57,776 bases of DNA from Phenylobacterium deserti (GCA_945883235.1 CAMCXF010000016.1:1-57776), one strand, 5' to 3'; shown: positions 44,375 to 53,518, counted from the first letter of the stretch. The notes: a model not told the origin generated them from the letters alone. A program made the numbers and translations.

Positions 44375-45184
44375 TCAGGTCGCCGAGGGCCGAAGGGCCA
44401 CCAGCGCGGCATCCAGGCAGGCACGGTCGCCTGCAATGGCGATCTGACCGCCCACTTGGCCAACAGGATCACCGCGCCAATCCGTGGTGATCCCGCCAGC
44501 GCCGGCGATCACCGGGATTGCAGCCTCGATGTCCCAACTCTTGAGACCCGCCTCGACTACGAGGTCCAGAGTACCGGCTGCGACCATGGCGTACGCATAG
44601 GCGTCGCATCCCAGTCGCGCGAGGCGGGACGCGGCGCGGACGTTGCGCCAGGCATCGCGCTCCGGATCGGTGAAGCAACTGTCAGGATCGGTGGTGGCGA
44701 TCACGGCGTCGGCCAATGTCGCGCACGGACGGACCTTCAAGGGTCGGGCATCGCCCCGGCAAATCAGTCGTGAGCCGCCGGCATGGCCGATGTAAAGCTC
44801 GTCAAGATAACTCTGACCGATAGATCCCATGAGCGGAACGCCCTGGTGTCGCAGCCCGATCAAAGTGCACCACAACGGTAGACCGGCGATAAACGCTCGG
44901 GTTCCGTCGACCGGATCCAGCACCCAGACAAACTCTGCGTCGGGTCGATCATCGCCATACTCTTCGCCGATCACGCCGTGGTCGGGATAGTGCTCGGCGA
45001 TCAGTGCACGGATCGCGCGTTCCGCGCCCTTATCGGCTTCGGTCACGGGGTCGAACCCATCGGCAAGCTTGTTGGTCAGGCCGTGATCGCCGCGAAACAG
45101 GGGCAAAATGGCGGCAGCGGCGGCTCGGTTGAGCGTAATCAGGAACCGGTCAAGGGACTCAAGATGGGAAGGGGCAAGGGTCAT
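44375..45184 (-). CDS. Inositol monophosphatase family protein (HisN-type histidinol phosphatase)
   Basis: 269 residues of the IMPase fold. Metal motifs GVIGEEYGDDRPDAEFVWVL (GEE), DPVDGTRAFIAGLPLW and the C-terminal WDIEAAIPVIAGAGG are intact. The order GLPLWCTLIGLRHQG fits the alphaproteobacterial HisN clade, which hydrolyses histidinol-phosphate, but IMPase or PAP phosphatase activity cannot be excluded. Divergent region to 45253 holds the next gene. Confidence 0.84.
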   Translation of the reverse strand: MTLAPSHLESLDRFLITLNRAAAAAILPLFRGDHGLTNKLADGFDPVTEADKGAERAIRALIAEHYPDHGVIGEEYGDDRPDAEFVWVLDPVDGTRAFIAGLPLWCTLIGLRHQGVPLMGSIGQSYLDELYIGHAGGSRLICRGDARPLKVRPCATLADAVIATTDPDSCFTDPERDAWRNVRAASRLARLGCDAYAYAMVAAGTLDLVVEAGLKSWDIEAAIPVIAGAGGITTDWRGDPVGQVGGQIAIAGDRACLDAALVALRPSAT

Positions 45185-45252
45185 CGCCCTCTTCTATCCT
45201 GCCCGAAGCGTCCAGGTGGAAACGAATTCCGCCTTCAGACTTTCAGGATCAC

Positions 45253-45690
45253 TCAGGCTTCCAGCTCGCCATTCATGGCCTTGGCCAGATCCAGCAGGCG
45301 ACGACGCGGGCGCTCCGCCAGCTGGTAATAGGCGTGAATAAGGTCCTGAGTTTCTTTACTGACCATGTTGTCGCCTGCGGCAGGGTCGTCCTCGAGGTCC
45401 AGATGTTCGCGTTGATCGCGGGTCAGGCCCTCGTAGAAGTAGCTGATCGGGACTTCAAGAATATCAGACAGCTGCCAAAGACGCGCGGCAGACATTCGGT
45501 TCGAGGCGCACTCATACTTCTGGATCTGCTGAAAACGGACGCCACAGGTTTCCGCCAGCTCCTGCTGGGTCAATCCCAGAAGGCGGCGCCTGCGCCGAAG
45601 GCGCCGACCAAGATGGATGTCGATCTCGTCCATGGATTCCCCGGCCATCAAGTCCAAACGTCCCGCGGCGGGACTCCGTGGATCAGACAT
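45253..45690 (-). CDS. XRE-family transcriptional regulator
   Basis: About 145 residues from the ATG at 45690; an internal start at 45633 (MDEIDIHLG) is possible. A Cro/CI helix-turn-helix spans GRRLRRRRRLLGLTQQELAE and CGVRFQQIQKYECASNRMSA, followed by a helical tail. Similar regulators are common in alphaproteobacteria. It is divergent from the acyltransferase gene with 61 bases between, so that gene is a likely target. Confidence 0.86.
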   Translation of the reverse strand: MSDPRSPAAGRLDLMAGESMDEIDIHLGRRLRRRRRLLGLTQQELAETCGVRFQQIQKYECASNRMSAARLWQLSDILEVPISYFYEGLTRDQREHLDLEDDPAAGDNMVSKETQDLIHAYYQLAERPRRRLLDLAKAMNGELEA

Positions 45691-45751
45691 CGCAATTCCC
45701 ACGCCAATGCCTCCATTGCCGAAACTGCATTGCCGCGCCAAAGAAGGCAGA

Positions 45752-46663
45752 ATGGCGACGCTTAACCATTCATACGTGTCAGAATTAGTTTGGATGCTGG
45801 AGGCAGCGCTGTTTGGTGGCGTTTCTGCTACGGCGCGGCGCGTTCCAGTAGATTCCGCTTCAAATTTCGGCGCTTGGCTGTTTCAGCACCTGGGCCCGCT
45901 CACACCGGCCCACCGGATCGCCGAGCAGAACTTGCGCCTGGTTTTTCCGCAGGCTGCGGATGCCGAGATTAACCAGCTTCTGCGGGCGCAATGGGCGGAA
46001 CTGGGGCGGACGGCGGCCGAGTACACAGTGCTGGATCTCATCGTCGCCGACCGTGAGAGGGTGGAAGTCGAGGGTGCCGAACGTCTGGCCGAGATTGCCG
46101 CGGGTGGCGGGCCGGTGGTGTTCATTTCTGGCCATTTCTCGAACTTCGAGCTGATGCCGGCGGCGATCATCAAGGCTGGTATCGACTGCCAGATCACCTA
46201 TCGCGCCATGAACAACCCTCATGTGGACCGGATGGTTCGCGAGAACCGTTTCCGCTACGGCGTGCGGCTCTTCGCGCCCAAGGGACTTGAGGGCGCGCGG
46301 GAGTTGATGCGCGGACTGGGGCGGGGCGAATCGGTCGCCCTGATGAACGATCAGAAGTTCAATGGTGGGGTCGCCGCACCCCTGTTTGGCCTGACGGCCC
46401 ATACGGCACCGGGCCCGGCCACTTTTGCCTTACGGTTCGGCATCCCGATCCAGCCGATGAGCGTGCAGCGCGTCGGCAACAGCGCACGGTTCAAGGTCGT
46501 GGTCCACGAGCCGATCCATCTTGTCGACACCGGTGATCGAAACGCTGACATCGAAAGCGGTGTGCGCCGCATCAACGCGTTCATCGAGGAGCGGGTGCGG
46601 GCGCGCCCGGCGGAATGGTTCTGGGTCCACCGCCGCTGGCCGGGTGAATTCTATCGACGTTAG
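45752..46663 (+). CDS. Lysophospholipid/lipid A acyltransferase (HtrB/LpxL-type)
   Basis: 303 residues, membrane-associated. The catalytic H(X4)E motif is SGHFSNFELMPAAIIKAG, with TYRAMNNPHVDRMVRENRFR and PIQPMSVQRVGN, all typical of lipid A secondary acyltransferases. It moves an acyl chain onto lipid A or a related lipid. AAGG precedes the ATG. The last 4 bases overlap the P450 stop on the other strand. Confidence 0.88.
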   Translation: MATLNHSYVSELVWMLEAALFGGVSATARRVPVDSASNFGAWLFQHLGPLTPAHRIAEQNLRLVFPQAADAEINQLLRAQWAELGRTAAEYTVLDLIVADRERVEVEGAERLAEIAAGGGPVVFISGHFSNFELMPAAIIKAGIDCQITYRAMNNPHVDRMVRENRFRYGVRLFAPKGLEGARELMRGLGRGESVALMNDQKFNGGVAAPLFGLTAHTAPGPATFALRFGIPIQPMSVQRVGNSARFKVVVHEPIHLVDTGDRNADIESGVRRINAFIEERVRARPAEWFWVHRRWPGEFYRR

Positions 46664-47865
46664 GGCTTGGCCGAGACAAGTTTGGCGGCAAACCGGATCG
46701 GCATCGCCTTCGGACCGGAAATGAAATTGGAAGCCAGCCATTCCACAGGCGCGGTCAACCTGAAATCTTCCATCCGCGCGAGCACTTCGCGCAGCATCGC
46801 ATCGATCTCGATGCGGGCGATGTGCTGGCCGAGGCAGCCGTGGGGACCGGTGCCGAAGGCGATCTGGGGGTTCTCCGGCCGCGACAGGTCCAGACGGTCG
46901 GGCTGGTCGAACACGGCGGGATCGCGGTTGGCGGCACCAAAGTACATCACCACCTTGTCGCCAGCCTTGATCGCCTGACCGGCGAGCTCAGTGTCGCGGG
47001 TGGCCGTCCGGCGCATGTAGATCACAGGGCTGGTCCACCGCAACAACTCCTCACGTGCGCTGGGCAGGCGGGCGTCCAGGTCGGCCATTAGCCAAGCATA
47101 CTGGTCCGGGTTTTGCATCAGCGCCAGCAGGCCGCCGGACAGCAGGTTTCGCGTCGTGTCGCCGCCTGCATCCACCAGCAACAGGAAGAATAACAGGAAT
47201 TCGGCGTCCTCCAGCTTTCGGCCGTCCACCTCGCAGGCAAGCAGCCTGGACGCCAGATCGTCGCCGGGCCGCACCCGCTTTTCGGCAATCACACGGGAAC
47301 CGTACTCGAACATCTTCAACACCGCCTGACCTCCGGCACCGGGGGGCAGCGCCTCAGGCGCGGTATGGATAGTTTCGGTGAGTTTGTAGAGTTCGCGACC
47401 GTCTTCCAGCGGCAGACCCATCAGTTCGGCGATCACGAACGACGGCATCTCACCGGCGATGTCGCTGACGAAATCGCACTCGCCCGTCGCGATCACGGAA
47501 TCCACGATCTGCGTTGCCAGTTGCTGGATCCGTTGTCTTCGCAGACGGGCTGCCGGCTCGGTGAACTCCGAGCGGATCAGTTTGCGGAACGCGGTGTGCT
47601 CCGGCGGGTCCATCATCAACATCATCTTGTGGCCGCCCAGCCCGAACTCGGCGAGCGGATCGGCGATCATGATGGTGGGCTCTGATGAAAAGGTCGAAAA
47701 GTCGCGATCGACCGTCCAGACGTCGGCATGTCGGGTGATCGCCCAGAAGCCCCTGCCGTCCGGCTCATCATGCCAGCACACAGGTGCGTTGTTCCGGAGC
47801 CAGTCGAATTGTGCATGCGGCTGGCCGTCAGCGAAGCTGCCCGGAGACAAGAGGTCGATCTTCAT
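46660..47865 (-). CDS. Cytochrome P450
   Basis: 401 residues. I-helix AGGDTT (233-238), the ExxR pair Glu273-Arg276 in EELLRW, and the haem loop FGTGPHGCLGQ with Cys344 as iron ligand. It is a soluble bacterial class I P450, which needs a ferredoxin and reductase not seen here. The N-terminal MMLMMDPPEHTAFRKLIRSE is typical of CYP families acting on fatty acids, terpenes or steroids. Substrate unknown. GGAG is 9 bases upstream. Confidence 0.94.
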   Translation of the reverse strand: MKIDLLSPGSFADGQPHAQFDWLRNNAPVCWHDEPDGRGFWAITRHADVWTVDRDFSTFSSEPTIMIADPLAEFGLGGHKMMLMMDPPEHTAFRKLIRSEFTEPAARLRRQRIQQLATQIVDSVIATGECDFVSDIAGEMPSFVIAELMGLPLEDGRELYKLTETIHTAPEALPPGAGGQAVLKMFEYGSRVIAEKRVRPGDDLASRLLACEVDGRKLEDAEFLLFFLLLVDAGGDTTRNLLSGGLLALMQNPDQYAWLMADLDARLPSAREELLRWTSPVIYMRRTATRDTELAGQAIKAGDKVVMYFGAANRDPAVFDQPDRLDLSRPENPQIAFGTGPHGCLGQHIARIEIDAMLREVLARMEDFRLTAPVEWLASNFISGPKAMPIRFAAKLVSAKP

Positions 47866-48050
47866 GAGCGGAACTCCGGATTGGTTCGTCAGATTGGACG
47901 AGGTTGCGTCCGGTCATGCAAGCTGTGGAAGTTCAGTTCGGCTTAGGAGGATGTTTCCAAATTGGTGCGCAGGGTCAGGCTCATATCCAGATCGCCAACG
48001 CGATCCCCCGGGCGAATCCCGGTTAACCCGGAAGCCTTGAGACACCGCCT

Positions 48051-49178
48051 ATGAAGGACCGCAGAATACGCAGCCTGGTCGCTTTGTCGGAATCTGCGTC
48101 GACCGCCCGGGTGCTGAATTTCGTCTCGACCCTGCGCAAACTGGCAGAGGATCCGTCGTTGGCGGAAAAGCCGTTCTTCCATAGCCGGATTTTGAACGCG
48201 AGTATCATCGTGAAACATCGCGTAAGGCCGCACGAGGCTGAGCTGTTTTCCAAGCCGCGTGCCACAGCCACAAAGATCATGGTACCTATGGATGGCAAAG
48301 ACCTGAAGCTGGGTGCCCGCTTTCTCATGGTCGGCCAGAAGGACTTCGACCAGTCCGCCGACGAAATGTTCGGCGAGGGGCTCAAGCCAGGCAGGCGCGA
48401 TCGACAGGTCCTGGACCTGATCGATGAACTGCCCTCGCTGGACCCGTTTCTCGTGCGCGAGCACCTCAAGCGAAACGGCATCGAGCCGGCCCGGGGCTAT
48501 TTCGCGATCTCGGACGCTGATGTCGAACGGATGCACGCCTTTGTCCGGGCCGAGGTAACCGCCTTGGTCAAACTGTCGTCCGCCCAGTCAGGTGACTCTG
48601 CGCAGGCCGCCTCGCGACTGGTGGAAAAGCTGCTGTCCAATTCCCCCGACGCCGGATTTGAGCCGCTGAAGGATGTCCTGCGCCTTAGTGACAAGGACTA
48701 CGCCGACGGGGTCTTCGGATGGCGAGGGTTCCTCTACTACAAATGGGTACTGGCGGAACTGACCCCGAAATTGGTTGATGTCCTGGCTGACGTTTTGTCG
48801 GTTCAGGCTCGCGGCCCGAGAACCCAGGAATCGTCCAACTACCTGCCCGCTGCCCGCAAGCGGCTCGAGATTGCGATCAATCAGGCGGTGGACGGCGTCA
48901 ACCGGATGCTCGGGGTTTACGACAAGGCCTACTTGTCCCTGACACTGGATGGTCAGCCGACGGCTTTCCGGGACTTTTTGCTGGCAGCGCCGGCCATGTT
49001 TATGTCTCTCGGCGGACAGTCCGGGGCCGTTCAGCATATTGTGAGCTTCTGGCGGTATCGCTTCCCACCGGGCCGTCGCGCGCCCATTAGCCCGGTGGAG
49101 TTGATGGATATCTTCCTGGACTTTGAAGATGGGCTGATCTTCCCTGACGAAGACGAACAGGCCGATCAGGCGGCCTAG
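48051..49178 (+). CDS. Unknown soluble protein of 375 residues
   Basis: No family recognised. The protein is mostly helical, soluble and without signal peptide: KDRRIRSLVALSESASTARV, then FHSRILNASIIVKHRVRPHE, LSNSPDAGFEPLKDVLRLSD and an acidic C-terminus (DEDEQADQAA). The middle contains a long helical region (ELTPKLVDVLADVLSVQARG). Start codon has only a weak box. Its divergent neighbour is the P450 gene. A role cannot be assigned. Confidence 0.65.
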   Translation: MKDRRIRSLVALSESASTARVLNFVSTLRKLAEDPSLAEKPFFHSRILNASIIVKHRVRPHEAELFSKPRATATKIMVPMDGKDLKLGARFLMVGQKDFDQSADEMFGEGLKPGRRDRQVLDLIDELPSLDPFLVREHLKRNGIEPARGYFAISDADVERMHAFVRAEVTALVKLSSAQSGDSAQAASRLVEKLLSNSPDAGFEPLKDVLRLSDKDYADGVFGWRGFLYYKWVLAELTPKLVDVLADVLSVQARGPRTQESSNYLPAARKRLEIAINQAVDGVNRMLGVYDKAYLSLTLDGQPTAFRDFLLAAPAMFMSLGGQSGAVQHIVSFWRYRFPPGRRAPISPVELMDIFLDFEDGLIFPDEDEQADQAA

Positions 49179-49320
49179 CGCCTCGAGCGTTGGCACGACC
49201 TGTGAAGTGCCCCGCCTGGAAGCCCAGCCGATTGCCAAGTCGGGACGTGGTTCCCGCGTAAAGTACACGGGGTTGGGTGGTCTCTCCAGTCCCGCCCGAC
49301 CCCGATCTACATGAAAGCCG

Positions 49321-50451
49321 TCAGGCCTTGTTGGGGTTGATCAGGTACTTCTCGCCGGTGGTCTTGCGGTTATAAGCCGTCATAATTTCGGGCTTCAGTA
49401 CATCCTGCAGCGTGATCTCCGCCGTGTAGTGGCTCGCGAAGGTGGTCTTGAGTTCGTCGGCCACACGCTGCCGCAGCTTCTGCGCCTCAACCGCGCCGAT
49501 CTTGGCGAGGAAGGGCGTCAGCAACCAGCCGCCCAGACCCCAGGACATCCCGTAGCTGCGCACCAATTCGGTCGGTGCAGTGCTGAGGCCGCCGTAGATA
49601 TAGACCTGCTTGTAGGTGGTGGAGCCGTAACGGCTGTAGCTGCCGGGCTTTGAATTCGCGGCTTGCTCCATGCCGCTGAGAAGCTGGCTGGCCAGCTTGC
49701 CGCCGCCGATCGCGTCGAAAGCCAGGGTGGCCCCGGTGGCACTGAGCGCCGCGACCAGCTCTTCCATAAAGGTCGCCGAGCTGGAATCCACCACGTGCTT
49801 CGCGCCGATATCCGTCAGGATCTTCGCCTGGGCGGGGCTGCGCACGATGTTTACCAGATCTACCCCGTCCTTGAGGCAGATCTTGTTCAGCATCTGACCC
49901 AGGTTGGAGGCAGCGGCGGTGTGAACCAGGGCGGTGTGACCCTCGCGGCGCATGGTCTCGACCATACCCAGAGCTGTCAGCGGATTGACGAAGCAGGAGG
50001 CCCCATCGGCGGCCGTGGCACCGTCCGCCAACAGCAGGGCGTCGCCCGCCTTGACTGTGCGGTATTGCGCATACATGGCCCCGCCCAGGATCGCGACGGT
50101 CTTGCCAAGTAGGGCCTGAGCCGTCGCACCGGGGCCGGCGGCGATCACCGTGCCGGCGCCTTCATTGCCGACCGGCATCGATTCATCGAGGCGTCCCGCC
50201 ATCGCCCGCATCAGTCCGGGCGGCACCTGGGCGGTGGTGACCCCACCGGCGGCTCTGGCCGTCGTGATGTCTGCGGCACCGAGCAGCAGCCCCAGGTCGG
50301 ACGGATTGATTGGCGACCCGCCGATACGCACCAGGATCTCATCGCCGGTTGGTGCCGCAACCTCGACGGTGGCCAAGGATAGTTCCAGCTCGCCGCTGGA
50401 CTTGATGATCGAGCGGAGCTGGAGCCCGCTGGTCGGAATGGTGCTGGACAT
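49321..50451 (-). CDS. Zinc-type alcohol dehydrogenase/quinone oxidoreductase
   Basis: 376 residues of the MDR superfamily: LQLRSIIKSSGELELSLATV, GNEGAGTVIAAGPGATAQAL (Gly motif) and VHTAAASNLGQMLNKICLKD (NADP-binding). No catalytic or structural zinc Cys cluster is visible, so it is more like the quinone oxidoreductase or crotonyl-CoA reductase branch. GAGGAA is 6 bases before the ATG. A 304-base divergent region precedes the FKBP gene. Confidence 0.85.
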   Translation of the reverse strand: MSSTIPTSGLQLRSIIKSSGELELSLATVEVAAPTGDEILVRIGGSPINPSDLGLLLGAADITTARAAGGVTTAQVPPGLMRAMAGRLDESMPVGNEGAGTVIAAGPGATAQALLGKTVAILGGAMYAQYRTVKAGDALLLADGATAADGASCFVNPLTALGMVETMRREGHTALVHTAAASNLGQMLNKICLKDGVDLVNIVRSPAQAKILTDIGAKHVVDSSSATFMEELVAALSATGATLAFDAIGGGKLASQLLSGMEQAANSKPGSYSRYGSTTYKQVYIYGGLSTAPTELVRSYGMSWGLGGWLLTPFLAKIGAVEAQKLRQRVADELKTTFASHYTAEITLQDVLKPEIMTAYNRKTTGEKYLINPNKA

Positions 50452-50755
50452 GTCGTTTCCTCGTTTTCGTATGTCGTGACGTCTCATGGCCCCTGGCGGG
50501 TGCAGACGCAATGGTCGGCCATAGGGTCGCGAAATGGCCCCAATGCGGACCCGCCTCGAACACAAGGCGTGGGCACACGGGACCCGTCGGCTGATCCGCT
50601 TCCGGTCCGGACCCTGAACAGCCCCCCAAGCCCCCCAAGCCCCCCAAGCCCCCCAAGCCCCCCAAGCCCCCCTGACTGGGTGACGGGTCGGCCGACACTT
50701 CCCCATTTGAGGTCAGCGCATTAGGTAAGGTCACAAAGCCTCGCCTGGATAGCTC
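50452..50755. other. 304-base divergent intergenic with a nine-base tandem repeat
   Basis: Between the dehydrogenase and the FKBP gene. The main feature is a tandem array of GCCCCCCAA at 50621-50672 (five full copies and one partial). A long minus-strand frame through it is an artefact (repeated GAWGAWG). No gene is seen. Copy-number changes could move promoters in phase. Confidence 0.6.
50621..50672. repeat. Nine-base tandem repeat GCCCCCCAA x5-6
   Basis: Copies at 50621, 50630, 50639, 50648 and 50657 are identical; a sixth begins at 50666 and runs into CTGAC. The period is a multiple of three. Such arrays are hypermutable by slippage. It lies 84 bases from the FKBP ATG and about 170 from the dehydrogenase ATG. 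Confidence 0.95.
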
Positions 50756-51268
50756 ATGACCGTTCGCCTGTTTGCCGCCCTGATCGCAACCCTGGCCTTG
50801 TCCGCCTGCGCGACATCGCCCGAGCCCACGCCGGCGACACCGGTCATCTACAGCGGGACACCGCAGGAACAGTGGGAGCAGGGGCAGGCCGCCTTCGAAG
50901 CCTGGAGTCTGAGGCGCCCCGGCTGGAAGGCGACGGACAGCGGTCTGCAGTATCGCCGCGTGAAGGCCGCGAAAAGTTCCGCACCTATGCCCGCGCCGGA
51001 CGCGGTGGTGACCATCCACTACGTCGGCCGCTTCATTGATGGCCGCGAGTTCGATTCGTCCCGCACGCGGGGCGAACCTGCCACCTTTCCCTTGCCCCGC
51101 TTGATCAAGGGCTGGCAGGAGGGCGTGCCGATGATGCGGGTGGGCGAGACCTGGGAATTTGTAATCCCGGCCAGCATCGCCTACGGCTCGCGCTATCGCG
51201 ACCCGATCCCCTCCAACAGTACTTTGCAATTCGAGATTGAGCTGATCGCCATACCGGACGGTAACTAA
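50756..51268 (+). CDS. FKBP-type peptidyl-prolyl isomerase lipoprotein
   Basis: 170 residues. Lipoprotein signal with lipobox LSAC (Cys18), linker, then an FKBP domain: VTIHYVGRFIDGREFDSSRT, KGWQEGVPMMRVGETWEFVI, and IPASIAYGSRYRDPIPSNST. It catalyses Pro isomerisation or acts as a chaperone in the envelope. The stop overlaps the end of the methyltransferase gene. Confidence 0.92.
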   Translation: MTVRLFAALIATLALSACATSPEPTPATPVIYSGTPQEQWEQGQAAFEAWSLRRPGWKATDSGLQYRRVKAAKSSAPMPAPDAVVTIHYVGRFIDGREFDSSRTRGEPATFPLPRLIKGWQEGVPMMRVGETWEFVIPASIAYGSRYRDPIPSNSTLQFEIELIAIPDGN

Positions 51269-52092
51269 CCCGACGCCCATCCCGTGAGGGTGATAATCTC
51301 GAAAGTCGCCGGGATGCGCCCGTCGGAGCCACCGAACCGTTCGGCATAGATCTCGCCGGTTCGCGCCAGCAGGGTTCGTGTCAGCGCCTTGGGGTGACGG
51401 TCGGCCAGCACGGTCGTCTCGCCCATCTGGCGCAGGTCGAGCATCAACTTCAGCAGGTGTGCATAGGTGACGGTGACAGTGTCGACGTCGCCCACGGGCT
51501 CCTTGAACCCGGCTCGGTCCAATAGTGCCGCGGCGTCGCGCAGATCGGCGAACGGCGAAACGCGGCTGCCTGCGCCGCCAAGAATCTCGGTTTCGGCGGC
51601 CACCAGAGACTGACGTAGTTCAGTCAACGTTACGCCGCCCAGAAAGGCACCCAGAAACAGGCCCCCCGGCTTCAGCGCTCTCCGAATCTGGATCAACGCG
51701 CCGACCACGTCGTTGGTCCAGTGCAGACCCAGCGTCGATACGATGAGATCCACGCTGGCGTCGGCGAATGGCAATCTCTCCTCGTCAGCGACCAGTCGGA
51801 GTCCCGGGCGAGCCTTGAGCATTGCCGGCGACAGGTCCAACTCGACTAAGGTCTCGACCTGACCCGGCGCTTCGGAAGCCAACGCTTCGGCAAACGCACC
51901 TTTTCGCGCTGAAAGGTCGACGGCGAGCGGAAAGGTGCGCAGGATGGCTGCCAGTCGCCCGGCCACATCAAGTGCGGCCCGGCGCTGCAGGAAATCGGCG
52001 TTCTCATAGCCCCCTGCAGCCCGGTCCAGCCGTTTGGCGTGCAGGGCCCGGTCAAAGATCTGTGGCGGCTTAGAGGAGCTGTGTGTCGGCAT
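51265..52092 (-). CDS. SAM-dependent methyltransferase (BioC/NDUFAF5-like)
   Basis: 275 residues from the ATG at 52092. LHAKRLDRAAGGYENADFLQ, then FPLAVDLSARKGAFAEALAS (motif I-like), ADASVDLIVSTLGLHWTNDV and ALKPGGLFLGAFLGG. The N-terminal IFDRALHAKRLDRAA resembles the alphaproteobacterial group linked to NDUFAF5. Substrate unknown. The start overlaps that of comF on the other strand (CATG), so promoters of each lie in the other gene. Confidence 0.84.
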   Translation of the reverse strand: MPTHSSSKPPQIFDRALHAKRLDRAAGGYENADFLQRRAALDVAGRLAAILRTFPLAVDLSARKGAFAEALASEAPGQVETLVELDLSPAMLKARPGLRLVADEERLPFADASVDLIVSTLGLHWTNDVVGALIQIRRALKPGGLFLGAFLGGVTLTELRQSLVAAETEILGGAGSRVSPFADLRDAAALLDRAGFKEPVGDVDTVTVTYAHLLKLMLDLRQMGETTVLADRHPKALTRTLLARTGEIYAERFGGSDGRIPATFEIITLTGWASG

Positions 52093-52864
52093 GAGCGCGG
52101 AAGATGGCGATTTTGCCAGCCGTTGGAAGCCAAAAGCGCAAGCCGCCTGGCGCGGCACGCTGGATATGTTGTTCCCGCCACAGGCGCTGGACGGCGGACC
52201 GCGTCCACTTGCCGGTGGTTTCACAGCTGAAGCCTGGGGCCGAATCCGGTTTCTGGACGGGCCGGTCTGCGATGGCTGCGGCACGCAGTTCGCCTATGAT
52301 CCGGGCGCTCGGTGCGCGGCCTGCCTGGCCAAACCCCGGGCGTTCGACGCAGCGCGCGCAGCCTGCCTCTACGACGAGGCGTCGCGCGAGCCGATCCTGC
52401 AGCTGAAGCACGCCGATCGGCTGGACTTAGCACCGATGTTCGCTCGCTGGCTCTCGCGCGCGGCCCGCGACCTGATCGAGCAGGCTGATGCCATCGCACC
52501 GGTGCCGCTGCATCCGCTCAGGCTGCTGCGCCGCCGTTACAACCAGGCTGCCGAGATCGCCCGGCCTCTGGCGGCCATAACCGGAACGCCCTGGCTGCCC
52601 GACGCCCTGGTCCGCCGCAGGGCCACCGCGACCCAAGGCGGCAAGTCCGGCTCCGGGCGTCTGCGCAACGTAGCCGGCGCGTTCCACGTCCCGACGGGGC
52701 GCGTCGACAGGGTTGCCGGTTTGCGCATCCTCTTGATCGATGACGTTTTGACCACCGGTGCCACTGCCGAAGGCTGCGCGCGCGCCCTGAAAGCCGCCGG
52801 TGCGGCCCGCGTTGACCTGGCGGTCGTCGCGAGGGTTCAGGAAGCGGCGGGACTCACTCTATGA
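52091..52864 (+). CDS. comF: ComF-family phosphoribosyltransferase-like protein
   Basis: 257 residues. A four-Cys zinc ribbon, CDGCGTQF ... CAACL, is followed by a PRTase fold with PLHPLRLLRRRYNQAAEIAR and ILLIDDVLTTGATAEGCARA (PRPP loop). ComF takes part in DNA uptake in naturally competent bacteria; in others the role is less clear. Its ATG shares CATG with the divergent methyltransferase. Confidence 0.93.
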   Translation: MSAEDGDFASRWKPKAQAAWRGTLDMLFPPQALDGGPRPLAGGFTAEAWGRIRFLDGPVCDGCGTQFAYDPGARCAACLAKPRAFDAARAACLYDEASREPILQLKHADRLDLAPMFARWLSRAARDLIEQADAIAPVPLHPLRLLRRRYNQAAEIARPLAAITGTPWLPDALVRRRATATQGGKSGSGRLRNVAGAFHVPTGRVDRVAGLRILLIDDVLTTGATAEGCARALKAAGAARVDLAVVARVQEAAGLTL

Positions 52865-52896
52865 TCGTTTCACAAAGCAGGCAGTCTTAGAGCGCC

Positions 52897-53154
52897 ATGA
52901 GCCAGGTCACCATCTACACCAAGCCCTACTGCCCGTTCTGCATCCGGGCGCTCCAACTTTTGGAAACCAAGGGCGCCGCCTTCGATGAGATCGAAGCCGC
53001 GTTCGACCCCGACAAGCGCCAGGAGATGATCCAGCGCTCTGGCGGTCGCGCGACGTTCCCGCAGATCTTCATCGGCGGCCGGCACATCGGGGGCTGTGAC
53101 GACCTGGTGGCTCTCGAGCGCGCGGGAGAGCTGGATTCGCTGCTGTCTGGATAG
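52897..53154 (+). CDS. grxC: Glutaredoxin 3 (GrxC family)
   Basis: 85 residues, the glutaredoxin fold: dithiol active site CPFC in YTKPYCPFCIRALQLL, then TFPQIFIGGRHIGGCDDLVA with the cis-Pro and GG motif. It reduces disulphides with glutathione. It follows comF by 32 bases on the same strand, the usual arrangement in alphaproteobacteria. Confidence 0.95.
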   Translation: MSQVTIYTKPYCPFCIRALQLLETKGAAFDEIEAAFDPDKRQEMIQRSGGRATFPQIFIGGRHIGGCDDLVALERAGELDSLLSG

Positions 53155-53158
53155 AGCG

Positions 53159-53518
53159 CTATCGTTTCGCGCGCGCGCGTCCCGCCAGTGCAAATGGTGC
53201 CAGAGCCGCCGCAACGCCTGCCGTGTTGGATGCCAGGTCCTTCCACTGGAAGGTGCCGGAGACCAGCCCGAAGACCTGGGCGATTTCGAACCCTGCCCCC
53301 ACGGCCAGAAAGCCGGCACCGATCCACCACGGACTGATGCGTGGCAGAGAGATGATGGTCAGCAGGGTCAGCAGATAGCCATAGGCCACATGCTCCACCA
53401 CATCCGGCGCTGGCACGTTGCGCGCGGCGTTGTGATGCGGATCGATCGCGCCGGCGAAGGCCACTGCCAGGACAGCCAATAGTGCGGCCCGGCCCAGCCA
53501 GATGAGGGTGGACTGCAT
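53159..53518 (-). CDS. VanZ-like membrane protein
   Basis: 119 residues with four membrane segments: TLIWLGRAALLAVLAVAFAG, VEHVAYGYLLTLLTIISLPR, WWIGAGFLAVGAGFEIAQVF and DLASNTAGVAAALAPFALAG. The DVVEHVAYGY motif and GFEIAQ are typical of VanZ-family proteins, which in Enterococcus raise teicoplanin resistance; in most genomes they are of unknown function. The ATG at 53518 is favoured; an upstream ATG at 53680 is not. Confidence 0.8.
   Translation of the reverse strand: MQSTLIWLGRAALLAVLAVAFAGAIDPHHNAARNVPAPDVVEHVAYGYLLTLLTIISLPRISPWWIGAGFLAVGAGFEIAQVFGLVSGTFQWKDLASNTAGVAAALAPFALAGRARAKR

Noticed and set aside
50621..50672. Tandem repeat as a CRISPR array or coding repeat (GAWGAWG)
   Set aside because: Unit of nine bases without spacers, and the minus-strand frame carrying GAW repeats has no start signal of its own; the true dehydrogenase start is 50451.
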